A DNA stretch of 64,000 nt from Macrocystis pyrifera (GCA_031763025.1 JASSKH010000006.1:1275048-1339047), one strand, 5' to 3'. Counted from the first letter of the stretch, positions 32,688 through 43,071 are shown. Notes: generated from the sequence alone by a model not told the origin. Numbers and translations: made by a program.

Positions 32688-33372
32688 CGACGAAATTTCG
32701 CCGACAAAAACCACCCAACCAATCAGCACACGGCATCATAGGGGTGGGCAGCACTCACTCCTGTCCCCCCCCGGCCCATGCCTAAATAACCTTTCACCGA
32801 TCGAACCAGACAACCAATCAGCATACGTTAAAACATTGACGGGGGAGGGGAGGGCTTACCGACGAAATTTCGCCGACAAAAACCACCCAACCAATCAGCA
32901 CACGGCATCATAGGGGTGGGCAGCACTCACTCCTGTCCCCCCCCCCGGTCTATGCTTAAATAACCCTTCACCGACCAAACCAGACAACCAATCAGCGTAC
33001 ATCAAAATATTGACGGGGGAGGGGAGGTCTTACCGACGAAATTTCGCCGACAAAAACTACCCAACCAATCAGCACACGGCATCATAGGGGTGGGCAGCAC
33101 TCACCCCTGTCCCCTCCCCCGGTCCATGCCTAAATAACCCTTCACCGACCAAACCAGACAACCAATCAGCATACGGCAAAATATTGACGGGCGTGGGGAG
33201 GCCCCCCCCCCATGCATGAGATCGAGTACATACCTCTTATCGAGAACACCCCGCCCCCCCCCCCCCCCCAATGTCGAAACACCTCAACAAGGGGATATTT
33301 CGTCGATAAAACCAGCTTATCAATCAAACCAGCACACGGCAAAAAATATTAATAGGGGTGGGGAGGGCTCAC
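32688..33372. repeat. Tandem repeat, 172-174 bp unit, reaching the MTN exon donor
   Basis: Units start at about 32688, 32860 and 33034 with CGACGAAATTTCGCCGACAA; a fourth, shorter unit (about 33290-33372) ends at the donor of the MTN exon. Each full unit holds ACCCAACCAATCAGCACACG and GACAACCAATCAGC (two CCAAT motifs) and GGGGTGGGCAGCACTCAC. On the MTN sense strand two units carry GTCGGTAAGCCCTCCCC, like the true donor GAG/GTGAGCCCTCCCC. Confidence 0.88.
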
Positions 33373-33491
33373 CTCGCCGACGCCTCCACCATCTACGAGA
33401 TCCGTGACCACCTTCACGCAGAAGAACGGGGTCCCGTGCAGCTCGCAAGCCCACGCGACTGCCGCCGCCTCCATGTCCTTAACCCTGGCGT
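33373..33491 (-). CDS. MTN: 5'-methylthioadenosine nucleosidase, exon with active-site Glu and Asp
   Basis: MTN hydrolyses 5'-methylthioadenosine to adenine and methylthioribose in the methionine salvage cycle. This minus-strand exon encodes ARVKDMEAAAVAWACELHGT then PFFCVKVVTDLVDGGGVGE. The Glu of DMEAAA and the Asp of VVTDLVD are the ribose-binding and catalytic acid residues of the family (Glu174 and Asp197 of the E. coli enzyme). Acceptor CGTTTCAG, donor GGCGAG/GTGAGC. Its first two bases complete an Asp with the exon at 35847-36004. The plant-type KDMEGAA signature has Ala for Gly here. Confidence 0.95.
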
Positions 33492-33510
33492 CTGAAACGG
33501 TCGAACACGG

Positions 33511-34015
33511 ATAGGGTGGGGTGGAGTAGGGTAGGGTAGGGTAGGGTGGGGTAGGGTAGGGTAGGGTAGGGTAGGGCAGGGTAGGGTAGGGTAGGGTAGG
33601 GTAGGGTAGGGTAGGGTAGGGTAGGGCAGGGAAGGGTAGGGTAGGGTAGGGCAGGGTAGGTTAGGGTAGAGTTGGGTAGGGTAGGGTAGGGTAGGGTAGG
33701 GTAGGGTAGGGTAGGGTAGGGTAGAGTAGGGTAGAGTAGGGTAGGGTAGAGTAGGGTAGGGGAGGGGAGGGGTGGGGTAGGGCAGGGTACGGTAGGGTAG
33801 GTAGGGTTAGGGTAGGGTAGGGTAGCGCAGGGTAGGGTAGGATGAGGGTAGAGTATGGCAATGGTAGGGTAGGGTAGAGTAGGGTTGGGTAGGGTGGGGT
33901 AGGGAAGGGTAGGAATAGGGTGGGGCAGAGTAGGGTAGGGTAGGGTAGGGTAGGGTAGGGTAGGGTAGGGTAGGGTAGGGTAGGGTAGGGTTAGGGTTAG
34001 GGCTAGGGTAACGCG
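33511..34015 (+). repeat. (TAGGG)n telomere-like array
   Basis: About 500 bp of TAGGG pentamers with more variants than the 1.5-kb array, ending in TTAGGGTTAGGGCTAGGG near 33990-34010. It begins 20 nt upstream of the MTN exon acceptor, so on the sense strand it is (CCCTA)n and acts as the pyrimidine tract. Confidence 0.95.
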
Positions 34016-34149
34016 GGGGGGAAAGGAATGGTTTTCGGTTTATGCTACAGTGCTTTTGTTTGCTCGTTTTTACATTCACAGCACGCTGGGCATAAATTGG
34101 ACGGAGATAAACCTAATGTCCGTCCACTGCATCACGTTTAGGCGCGGGG

Positions 34150-34320
34150 TGTATTCATGCCATGCATGGGGCGTAGTCGTATGACCACAGACCCTCGCAT
34201 CCCTACAATGACGGGACGGAGCACGTCAAGTTTTCACCGACCGCGCAGACATAGCTCGCACCAAGCTATGCCAAGCGCTGTGAGTGAGGTGTTGGGCGAG
34301 TCCCATGAAGGGCGAGCTGC
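34150..34320 (-). repeat. Family E repeat, reverse partial copy
   Basis: CATGCATGGGGCGTAGTCGT, CATCCCTACAATGACGGGAC, TTTTCACCGACCGCGCAGAC and GGCGAGTCCCATGAAGGGCG. Confidence 0.8.
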
Positions 34321-35035
34321 AGCCCAGATTGGATTTTACAATAAAGATTCAGGTTATGCCCTCACGTGGTGTACAAGCGAAAATTGGTGGAAAAGGCCCC
34401 ATCTCCCCTCCGATGCGATCCCCGGGCATCGCGCTCAGATTTAGACACGAAAAGCAAAAAAAAAACACGCTATATAACCCAGGAAAAACACAAGCCGGAG
34501 CACCGACGCCTCCTCGCGTTGTTTCTTCCCTAGAGCATTGTTAGGCTATTGTCACCCCACGGTAGGGGTTGCACTTTTTGGGCGAAACGTTTCTGACCAA
34601 TTGAGTTCCTTAAAGTGAGGAACTAGCAGTTACTGTAGGAAGAAAAAAAGTACTCCAATATTCGTTTTAGGACTAGCGCATACAAGTGCCGGTCGGATCG
34701 CCCGAACGGATTTCTTCCAAGTATTGTATCGGGTGAGATATTGAGTTCCTAATGTGAGGGACTCAGGAACGTCGGGATAGCTCTAAGGGAAATTGCGGGT
34801 ATACGGTGGGCAAACAAAGGGAAATACCTTTGCGTCACTTGTGTTCTGTTTCATTCCGGAATTGTTATGTTGTTCCTTCTTTTCGGTCTTTCTTTTCGTT
34901 TCTCATTTCTTTTCTGGCTTGGCTTGTGTTATTGTTGAGTTCTCATACCTGGTACCCTGGCATTTCTCACTTGCTTGAGCCCACCATTAAGCGCTTTTTT
35001 TTTCCTCCTTTTATTTATTTTTCCCTCTGTCTCAC
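34321..35035. other. MTN intron sequence without recognised features
   Basis: Two segments with GAGTTCCTTAAAGTGAGGAAC/GAGTTCCTAATGTGAGGGAC at about 34601 and 34742 suggest an old duplication. A TACCWGGTA scar is at 34946. Confidence 0.4.
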
Positions 35036-35150
35036 AGTCTGTGACCACACAATCACAGGTATCTCTCTAGGAGAAGGAATCAGGACGGACACTGCGTGTA
35101 GTGATGTAGCTGGGATAGAAAGCACGATATAATGTGGGCACAAAACGTGT
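35036..35150 (-). repeat. Dispersed repeat family F, reverse copy
   Basis: GTGACCACACAATCACAGGT, AGGAATCAGGACGGACACTG and TGGGATAGAAAGCACGAT match the other copies in reverse. Confidence 0.6.
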
Positions 35151-35534
35151 GAAGACAGCACACATGGCTTTTGCTCCTAGCGTGGGCTCTAATTAGGCTA
35201 CTCTGGAAGTAAACAAACACATCCGCTTGCAGTATCGGGTCAAGAGGGTCAACTCCATTACCTTCCGGGACGATTCACTTGATTTTAGAGCGGGATACAT
35301 TCTACGGTAATAAAAATCGTTCCTCCTGTTAACCCTAAGATGCTTGCCACTCTGGGTGTCTGTGAATATAAAACCACTTGGTCTTAATATTTATGTATGA
35401 ACGTTCACTATATTCCCGTCCAGCGTGGGTCACAACTGCAAACCATATTATACTCCGGGTGTAAGCAACTCGGAAGTAGAGCGGAACGCTCTCTACCGTG
35501 TATTCACTGGTAAAAGCCCCCGCCCCGAACCGTC

Positions 35535-35690
35535 ACCTCCCGGCGCTTCACCTTCGGTGCAAGCAAGCAATGTCTGCCGACGTCCTCCGTCCCAGCATCA
35601 GAACATTGTAGGGATGAGAGGGTCAATGGCCATACGACCACGGCCATCACTACATGAACCCCCCCCCCGCCCCCGCCGCCGCCCCGCGCG
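35535..35690 (+). repeat. Family E repeat, partial forward copy
   Basis: GGCGCTTCACCTTCGGTGCA, GTCTGCCGACGTCCTCCGTC, AGGGATGAGAGGGTCAATGG, ending in a C run at 35659. Confidence 0.75.
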
Positions 35691-35785
35691 CCCGTCTTTT
35701 GTACCACTCCCCCAACTTCTCTCTTTCCCCCCATCAAATAGCAAACTTCCTTTCCCTCCAGAAACGTCTCCGGATAATCCCTGAG

Positions 35786-35816
<31 letters not shown>

Positions 35817-35846
35817 CGGCCGTGGCACCGCTCTCGCATCTCTCAC

Positions 35847-36004
35847 CGTGCTCCGCCATGATGGCGTCATCCGTCGGGGTGTGGTCGAAAGAGTTCCCGG
35901 TGGTGACGGTGCCGTGCTTGAAGCCCAGCTCTCTCGACATAGCCGGCGTGGGGTGTGCCGAATGGTCTCCGATGCCGAGCTCTTTGAACCCTGGGATCGG
36001 GATT
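35847..36004 (-). CDS. MTN: 5'-methylthioadenosine nucleosidase, middle exon
   Basis: Minus strand, acceptor TTTTAAAAG, donor GAGCACG/GTGAGA. Encodes IPIPGFKELGIGDHSAHPTP, AMSRELGFKHGTVTTGNSFD and HTPTDDAIMAEH. It corresponds to the plant segment running from HDRRIPIP through STGDSLDM to 'DETLIIAND'. Phase: AG+A from the upstream exon gives Arg; the trailing G joins AC of the next exon as Asp. A (GGC)n run at 35785-35820 sits just inside the following intron. Confidence 0.94.
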
Positions 36005-36134
36005 CTTTTAAAAGAAATATACCGCGTCGCGTTGCGTTGTGGGGGGGAGTGTACGTAGCAAATAGGAGGAGGACGATGAGGAGGAGCTATGACGGGGGGG
36101 GGGGGGGGGGGGGGGCGGGTAGCAACAGCAGTAC

Positions 36135-36188
36135 TACAGGACCTGCGGTACACACAAAAACCTACAGTATATTTCCGTATTTTTACTA
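36135..36188 (-). mobile_element. MITE-A left-half fragment
   Basis: AGGACCTGCGGTACACACAA to TTCCGTATTTTTACTA, then the next copy's TIR starts. Confidence 0.75.
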
Positions 36189-36379
36189 CCACGGGGGTCC
36201 ATAGCAAGTAGGACCAATTTTTGTTAGTACAAATAGTTAAATATATAGGTTTTTATGTAGACCATAGGTCCTATTAACTATGGTCCCCGGGGTTTTTATG
36301 TAGACCATAGGTCCTATTAACTATGGTCCCCGGGGTTTTTATGTAGACCATAGGTCCTATTAACTATGGACCCCCGTAA
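36189..36379 (+). mobile_element. MITE-A copy with triplicated right arm
   Basis: Starts CACGGGGGTCCATAGCAAGT. The right arm, GGTTTTTATGTAGACCATAG through TATGGTCCCCGG, occurs three times head-to-tail with a 43-bp period (36248, 36291, 36334); the last ends in a normal GGACCCCCGTAA. A further TIR fragment is at 36386-36420. Confidence 0.9.
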
Positions 36380-36420
36380 ACAACAGCATTCGGTTCCATT
36401 TACTATGGTCCCCCGTAATA

Positions 36421-36658
36421 TTAATAGTAGTACACAGTAGTACACAGTAGTATATAGCAATATAGAGTAGTACATAGTAATGCATACTGCTGTAGTAGTA
36501 CATAGTGATACACAGTAATGCACAGTAAATACATGGTAATGCATAGTACTACATAGTACCAGGTATTACATATCAGTACACAGCATTATATAGTAATGCA
36601 TAGTAATACATAGCAGTACACAGCAACATATAGTATTAGCACACAGCAATGCCTACTA
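36421..36658 (+). repeat. Short tandem repeats ACATAGTA/CACAGTA/TGCATAGTA
   Basis: About 25 degenerate 8-11 bp units between two MITE-A copies. Confidence 0.8.
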
Positions 36659-36764
36659 TTTACGGGGGTCCATAGTTAACGGGACCAAATTTTGCTAGTG
36701 AAAATAGGCAAATATATAGGTTTTTATGTATACCATAGGTCCTGTTAACTATGGACCCCCGTAA
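36659..36764 (+). mobile_element. MITE-A copy
   Basis: Plus orientation, TA on both sides, TIRs intact. Confidence 0.93.
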
Positions 36765-36786
36765 TAGCACACAGAAATACACAGTA

Positions 36787-36900
36787 TTACGGGGGACCAC
36801 AGTAAACAGAACCCACGGTACACACAAAAACCTACATATTTCCCCATTTTTACTATCAATGTTTGGTCCTATTAACTATTAATATGGTTCCCTCTAGTAA
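36787..36900 (-). mobile_element. MITE-A copy
   Basis: Minus orientation; the right end is altered by an ATTAATATGGTTCCCTCTAG insertion or change. Confidence 0.82.
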
Positions 36901-36950
36901 TAGTAGTACATACGTAGTTATGCGCAGTAATAGCAGTACATTACGGAGGA

Positions 36951-37014
36951 CCATATTAAACACCTGGTAGGACCTATGGTGTACCCAAATCTTACATATT
37001 TCGCTATATTTACT
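36951..37014 (-). mobile_element. Truncated MITE-A with an internal CCTGGTA insertion
   Basis: TTACGGAGGACCATATTAAA, then CACCTGGTA, then GGACCTATGG. Other copies read TTAACAGGACC or TTAATAGGACC here, so a short CCTGGTA insertion is implied. It stops at TATTTACTA where the next copy begins. Confidence 0.75.
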
Positions 37015-37015
37015 A

Positions 37016-37120
37016 TTACGGAGGGCCATAGTAAATAGGACCAAATATTATTGGTAAAAATAAGTAAATATGTTGATTTTTATGTGTACCATGGGTCCTA
37101 ATAACTATGGTCCCCCGTAA
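37016..37120 (+). mobile_element. MITE-A copy
   Basis: Plus orientation, TA on both sides. Confidence 0.92.
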
Positions 37121-37145
37121 TAACAATATTTGGTGGTATTTACTA

Positions 37146-37250
37146 TTACGGGGGTCCATAGTTAACAGGACCCATGGTATACATAAAAACCTATATATTC
37201 ACCTATTTTTGCTAACAATATTTGGTCCTGTTTACTATGGTCCCCCGTAA
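37146..37250 (-). mobile_element. MITE-A copy
   Basis: Minus orientation, TA on both sides, then a duplicated TATGGTCCCC end at 37251-37262. Confidence 0.92.
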
Positions 37251-37333
37251 TATGGTCCCCTGTAGTAGTACAGAGTAGACCATGGGCGCGAAAAAAACGT
37301 GTCCCTCCGACGTCTACACGACCGCATCTACTG

Positions 37334-37438
37334 TTACCGGGGACCATAGTTAACAGGACCTATGGTATACATAAAAACCTATATATTTACCAATTTTTAC
37401 CAACACTATTTGGTCCTATTAACTAGGGTCCCCCGTAG
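37334..37438 (-). mobile_element. MITE-A copy
   Basis: Minus orientation; left TIR TTACCGGGGACC, right CCCCCGTAG. Confidence 0.9.
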
Positions 37439-37771
37439 TATTAATACATGTGCACAACATGAACATATGATGATTTATCTATCTACCTACAGCAGATCAT
37501 CTACAAGTAGTTCTTCATCTGTCTGTCTACAGCAGTATGGGTGCTACTGATGACTACTATAGATTATGGGGCAGATTGTACGGGCCCCACCTGGCAACAC
37601 GAGCTAGATCATACAGATCATGCAAATCATGCATATTAAGGTATTAGATCGGAAAAAGATCTGCCAGGAAGCATCTAGATCATGACGTGTATAGGAGTCG
37701 ATCCTATATTCGAAGTGTGTATACGTGATGTATGTTTTCCCGACATAATGAGGAGGGGCGGAGGATGGCGG

Positions 37772-37835
37772 GGGGGGGGGGGGGAGGGAGGGAGGGTTGG
37801 GAGGGAGGGTTGGGAGGGAGGGTTGGGAGGGACTA
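37772..37835 (+). repeat. G run and GGGAGGGAGGGTT repeats
   Basis: G14 followed by three GGGAGGGAGGGTTG units. Confidence 0.85.
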
Positions 37836-38064
37836 AGTGGGCGACGATGCTTGTGACCCGTCCGTTAATTTTGATCGAAACGTCTTCCTCTCTCAGCTAT
37901 AATCAAGTGGAAGACCCACGCTTTTCGGGGGGCTAAAAAACACTTGAAATAAAATATAGGATGAATTTCGTAAACAGTGAAACTGTCACGCAACCCGTTT
38001 AGGAGACGCATTACTAATACGCCAAATAGTGCAGGACAATTTCGCACGAAAAAAACTTTTTATT

Positions 38065-38174
38065 TTAAGGGGGACCATAGTAAATAGGACCAAATATTGT
38101 TAGTAAAAAAGGTAAAAAAAATATGGTTTAGGTGTGTGTACCATAGGTCCCCTATTCACTATGGACCCCCGCAA
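38065..38174 (+). mobile_element. MITE-A copy
   Basis: Plus orientation; left TIR TTAAGGGGGACC, with small insertions in the A-rich centre. Confidence 0.86.
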
Positions 38175-38525
38175 AATAGAAATAGTATGTATTACTTCGT
38201 TTCTTTTCTTTTTTTTATCCTCCGGCGTGTTGGTGAAAACACGACCATCACTTCTTCAGAAGTAAAAAAAAGCAGAGAAGAAAGACCAGCTGAATCGGCT
38301 CCTATCACGAGAAAAAAAAACTTGCAATTAGTATAGGATCATTTTTGGAGTATATTTATATCTGACACCAGGTAGTCAAGACAAACAAGACGAAATCGGA
38401 GAAAAGCCTAAGTCGGATTGCCACGGGCTGGACCTTAAAATGGGTGCACTCGTACACAACTACCACTACCACCACTGTTGTTGTAGTAGGACCCTTTTAC
38501 GAACAATGTTGTTGTTGTTGTTGTT

Positions 38526-38660
38526 ATTGTCTTCACGTTGAATCGTCCTTTCTTTCTACCCAGCTTCATCAGTACACCCAGTGTCCGTCCTGATTCCTTA
38601 TCCTAGAGAGATACTGATTCCGTGGTCACAGACTACTGCTGTGAGACAGAGGTGAGACAA
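38526..38660 (+). repeat. Dispersed repeat family F, forward copy
   Basis: GTCTTCACGTTGAATCGTCC, CACCCAGTGTCCGTCCTGAT, AGAGAGATACTGATTCCGTG. Confidence 0.65.
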
Positions 38661-38903
38661 AAAAAAAAAATCACAAATTCAAGTGTCAAGCAAGCGGAAA
38701 TGCCAGCGTACGTACCGGGTACGAGAACACAACAACACAAGCAAGACCAAACCCCCCCCCCCCCCAAAAACTCCCCCCCAGTAAAACCAAAAATAAAAGT
38801 TTGAAATGAAACATAATACAAACGACGCAAGGACTTCAGAAAGGCTGCCAGACGGAAAGCATACGTACTCAAGACCGTAACCACGTTTAGGCGACACACA
38901 CTA

Positions 38904-39008
38904 TTACGGGGGTCCATAGTTAACAGGACCTACGTCATACATAAAAACCTATATATTTTCCTATTTTTACTGACAATATTTGGTCCTATCTACTATGGAC
39001 CCCCGTAA
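38904..39008 (-). mobile_element. MITE-A copy
   Basis: Minus orientation, TA on both sides, TIRs intact. Confidence 0.93.
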
Positions 39009-39426
39009 TAGAAGAAGTGCATGGAAACACTGTGGGAAAAGAATGCGGCAGTAAAAACGGTTTCAGTGGTGTACTCACCCAATTCATGACCACCCCGTGA
39101 CGACCCGACCAAAAACGTGGTCCAATCTCGAATCGAACGGAAACATTTTTTCGACGCCGGAAAAACGATGGCAAAAAAACTAATTCCAAGCAGTTTTCTC
39201 GTGAAAAGCGAACTTTACCTGCTCTTTCGTCCACAACAACGGCCTTAAAAAAAAAATTCGAATTTCTCTTGAAATCGTCACACGACCGACCGTACGACCC
39301 TCGTTTTCAGGATACCCTGCTTGTTCGCAGAGAGAGAGAGCAACAAAAAGCGTGGGACAACTTGTGCAGCTGTGACAATAAAAAAGGTAACACCTGAAAC
39401 CCTCCTCCGAGGGAACAAAGTTGACG

Positions 39427-39433
<7 letters not shown>

Positions 39434-39462
<29 letters not shown>
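39434..39462 (+). repeat. A27 homopolymer
   Basis: Uninterrupted A run inside the MTN intron. Confidence 0.95.
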
Positions 39463-39556
39463 AGCAACGACCATTGCGTGACGATTGGTCGGGGATGGGT
39501 GATGCATACTGCTGTGGTCCGAGTTGCACTTTGTTTCAACCGTTTTGGAACTGTTA

Positions 39557-39661
39557 TTACGGGGGACCAAAGTAAACAGGACCAAATTTTGTTAGTAAAA
39601 ATACGTAAATATATAGGTTTTTATGTATACCATAGGTCCTACTAACTATGGACCCCCGTAA
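39557..39661 (+). mobile_element. MITE-A copy, first of a pair
   Basis: TA on both sides. The spacer TATTACGACTTAGGATATCC to the next copy matches the pair at 14.0 kb. Confidence 0.93.
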
Positions 39662-39682
39662 TATTACGACTTAGGATATCCA

Positions 39683-39787
39683 ATACGGGGGACCATAGTT
39701 AATAGGACCAAATAGTGTTAGCAAAAATAGGAAAACATATAGGTTTTCATGTATACCATAGGTCCTATTAACCATGGACCCCCGTAA
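39683..39787 (+). mobile_element. MITE-A copy, second of a pair
   Basis: Plus orientation; ends CCCCCGTAA directly against a family C element. Confidence 0.9.
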
Positions 39788-39866
39788 CAGCACTACAGTC
39801 CCGCTTTGGGGAGAATCCATTCTATAGTCAGTCCAAGTAGTTCGTCTCAAAAAAGGGACTGCAGTG
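39788..39866. mobile_element. Family C palindromic element
   Basis: AGCACTACAGTCCCGCTTTG ... AGTCCAAGTAGTTCGTCTC ... GGGACTGCAGTGCT: about 78 bp with clean inverted ends. Confidence 0.75.
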
Positions 39867-40056
39867 CTAACTAAAACGGGGTTAACGGAGCCGTGCAGAG
39901 CCGTCGCAACATGATCTCACCAGTACTGCTGGGCGCTCCCTCGTGGTTCATAGATGGTTGGCAACGCCAAAGTTGTCATCCATTGTGTATTGGTCCACCA
40001 TCCCCAAAAGTCCCCGAACGTGTTACGGCCCTTTTCTCTGAAATGTGGAACTGCTA

Positions 40057-40161
40057 TTACGGGGGTCCATAGTTAATAGGACCTACGGTGTACATAAAAA
40101 CCTATATATTTACCTATTTTTACTAACAAAATTTGGTCCCGTTAACTATGGACCCCCATAA
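40057..40161 (-). mobile_element. MITE-A copy
   Basis: Minus orientation, TA on both sides. Confidence 0.93.
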
Positions 40162-40209
40162 TACTTTTGTCTGTTGTAGTGATGACCATTTTTTTTCGCT
40201 TTTTTTTTC

Positions 40210-40211
<2 letters not shown>

Positions 40212-40305
<94 letters not shown>

Positions 40306-40320
40306 CAGCAGCAGCAGCAA
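40212..40320 (+). repeat. (GCA)n trinucleotide tract
   Basis: About 35 GCA/CAG units with two frame slips (AGGCAGC), then A12. It starts 57 nt beyond the donor of the MTN exon at 40377, so it is intronic and not translated. Confidence 0.95.
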
Positions 40321-40376
40321 AAAAAAAAAAGGATTGAGGCACGTTTGCGCGTCTTTTAATATCTTGTTTTGTGCAC

Positions 40377-40489
40377 CTTCGGTCGTGGTTCTTGACGACC
40401 GTGCTGACGAACACGTCACCGATGGCGGTGTCGTGGGCCTTGAACCCGCCGGCCGTACCCGCGTTCACGACAAGGTCCGGCTTCAATGC
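40377..40489 (-). CDS. MTN: 5'-methylthioadenosine nucleosidase, exon with the NAGTAGGF core
   Basis: Minus strand, acceptor GACCAG, donor CGAAG/GTGCAC. Encodes ALKPDLVVNAGTAGGFKAHD, TAIGDVFVSTVVKNHDRR. The NAGTAGG loop is the phosphorylase/nucleosidase fold signature, and the 'IGDV...HD' part is shared with plant MTN. Follows the 43734-43933 exon in phase 0 and passes AG to the next exon. A long poly-G block (40516-40565) lies 26 nt upstream of the acceptor. Confidence 0.95.
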
Positions 40490-40515
40490 CTGGTCAGACG
40501 GAAGCGCACGCGCGC

Positions 40516-40531
40516 GGGGGGGGGGGGGGGG

Positions 40532-40565
<34 letters not shown>
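40516..40565 (+). repeat. Poly(G) run, poly(C) on the MTN sense strand
   Basis: About 49 bases of G with one A. It supplies the pyrimidine tract of the adjacent 3' splice site. Confidence 0.95.
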
Positions 40566-40566
<1 letters not shown>

Positions 40567-40794
40567 GGATGTATATGTATGTGTGTGAAAGAGAAGATAT
40601 ACAACATTAGTCTTTTGACATCGTGAAAAAAAAACAAGAACTGGTTTCATGAATGCCTGGTGCGTCGGAAGGGGGAGGGGGGGGGATGGTGAAAGGGAAA
40701 GAGATCAAACAAGAGAATAAAACATCGAAATAACAACAACAGCAACAAACGCCACAGCGACTGGACTCACATAACAATAAATAGCATACTATTA

Positions 40795-40899
40795 TTACGG
40801 GGGTCCGTAGTTAATAGGACCTATGGTATACATAAAAACCTATATATTTAACTATTTTTACTAACAAAATTTGGTCCCGTTAACTATGGACCCCCGTAG
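40795..40899 (-). mobile_element. MITE-A copy
   Basis: Minus orientation, TA on both sides. Confidence 0.93.
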
Positions 40900-41038
40900 T
40901 ACTACTAGGTACATACGTATGTAAAGCACAGCTGTAAACTACATTTTTTTTTTTTTTTTCCCTTCGGACGTATGGACTTGTATATACTCTCCGTGCGAGG
41001 TGCTATACAACACATTGTAATCGAATCGCGCGAGGAAG

Positions 41039-41092
41039 GCAGGGAGGGAGGGAGGGAGAGAGGGGGGGAAGGAAGAGAGGGGGGAGGGAGGT
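41039..41092 (+). repeat. GGGAGGGA/GGAGAGAGG purine repeat
   Basis: Purine-only stretch in the MTN intron. Confidence 0.8.
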
Positions 41093-41267
41093 AAATGCTT
41101 GGGGGGCCAAAAAAACAGATAAAGCGCCGAGGACTACCGTAAAACCACCGCGGCAAAACGTGAAACCTGCAGGGTTGACGACAATTGTTTTCACAACAGT
41201 AACTTTGGCCGACTCGACCCGACCGAATCTGAGCGCCACAACCCCACAACCCCAACTCCGACCGTCT

Positions 41268-41378
41268 TATGGGTGTCGCTAGTTAATAGGACCTACGGTG
41301 TATACATAAAATCAATAGTTTTATTTACCTATTTTTACTAACAAGATTTGGTCCTATTTACTACGGTCCCCCGTAATA
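41268..41378 (-). mobile_element. MITE-A copy, degraded left end
   Basis: The left TIR is reduced to TTATGGGTGTCGCTAG; the centre has a short insertion; the right TIR is intact. Confidence 0.85.
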
Positions 41379-41379
41379 T

Positions 41380-43020
41380 AGCCCTATCTCCGAACGCGAA
41401 GCGCTTCGTGCGAGTGCGTGCTTGTCGCCGGGGCGAAATTGGCGTCTTTTGGCGGACGCCGACTTCGCACGCGCGGCGTCAATCAAGAGCTCTGCCTTTT
41501 TCGCGCTTGCTGTGGAGACCATGCGAGACTATCGTCTTGCCGCCGAGCCGTGGGGACCCGGCGGGACTGTCGCGAGCATGGGAAGACCCCCCGGATACCA
41601 AGCTACAAGCTACAACAGGTTCAGTCAGGCAGAACAGGGCGGCGGCAAGCCGATATTTTGTTGCGACGCCGTACTGCGAACGCCGGTAAGATTCCACGGC
41701 AGAGAAGACGCGGCTACGAAATAACAGTGCATTTTAGCAACATCATTGAGACGACAACAAAAACAAACCCGGTGTCCGAGCGGTTCCCAAAAACTGCCAC
41801 CACGCTGAAAACGCAGGCGGTACACTTCGGTTTTCGTATGAAAACAAAAGGCGGTATTCGTACTAATAGTGTGTTTTTCCGTTCCAGTCGCAGGCGGTAT
41901 TCGGTTTTGGTCTGAAGTGCAGGCGGCAGTTCGGTTGTCGTGCTTGATTGACGCAGAGGCGGTACTTATGGTTTGCTTTTCGTTTTCTGCTCAATATATT
42001 CACGCACCTGGTACGATTAATAGTCTATATATCATATATTGGGTTCTCGCCAAAATCAGGTATACCTGGCCACCTTTCGGCCAAAAATCAGTTACACTAA
42101 TAAAAACAAGTACAAATCTCACGCCAGGAGCCCTGCTATTGGCCGCAGGCTGACATCGTAACTGATTCGACTCGAAAAGGCCAAGGTATACCTGGCTTTT
42201 TCTACTCTTGTCTAGCTTTCAACTGATTCTAGTCAACTTTGAACTAATCAGAGAGGCCATACGCACACTGCTGTTTTTCCCCTCCGTATGCGTCTGCCCT
42301 CCCTCGGTTGAAATTCTTCTGTATTGGACGTATAAACTCTGTACTCGTTCGTGCGCAAAAGTACGTATTCATACATTCATGCATGCGTACGCTGGTTTCA
42401 CTTTTTCTTCTTCGGGGTGTGCGATGTGCTTCAGGTATCAGTTAATAGTTGTCGTGATGTGTTGTACTCTGTTGTTTTATATGATCACAGCAGTCTACAC
42501 AGCACCATGGTCACGGCATTTCGTCTGCACTACCCCGCGTCGAGGCGGTCTCAGGTTCGGTATGGCAACATATTTTCGTGCGGAGCAGGCGGTGCCGCGA
42601 GGACGATCTATGTAGAAGCTTCAACGCTGTCAACGGGGGGAGGGGGGGGGGGGGGAGTAGTAAATACTGTTGGCGCTCCCGCCGTGGCGAAACAAACGAA
42701 GCTTACGAGGTATCAATAGTAACTCTCTGCAGGTCGAAGTGGAGCCCGTGGTACCTACACCCAAAAGAAAACAAAACCATTCAGATTTTGGAGGCCATGT
42801 GGCACGCTCAATGCTTTTGGGAGCATTCTTTTTTTACCGGATTTTCATGGACATAACACCGCTCGTGGCGCGCGCTTTTACTTGGTTTTAGCATGTACCT
42901 GATTTGGGCTCAAAACACATCACGTATACCTGGTTTCGGCATTTGCCCTTGCACATTTGTTTCCATCTCATTTCTTATCTTTTGCCCTGCTTTTTCTCCC
43001 GCTCCGTCTCTTTCGTTCCA
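41380..43020. other. MTN intron sequence, no further gene recognised
   Basis: GC-rich open frames near 41400-41730 have no recognised homology. G run at 42636-42653. Several ACCTGGTA-like motifs near 42005, 42064 and 42932. Confidence 0.35.
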
Positions 43021-43025
43021 TAGCC

Positions 43026-43026
<1 letters not shown>

Positions 43027-43071
<45 letters not shown>

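Noticed and set aside
32688..33200. CRISPR-like regular repeats
   Set aside because: Units of 172-174 bp are contiguous tandem repeats without unique spacers, in a eukaryotic intron.
33990..34015. Chromosome end
   Set aside because: The TTAGGG-like hexamers are few, embedded in an intron, and coding exons continue on both sides.
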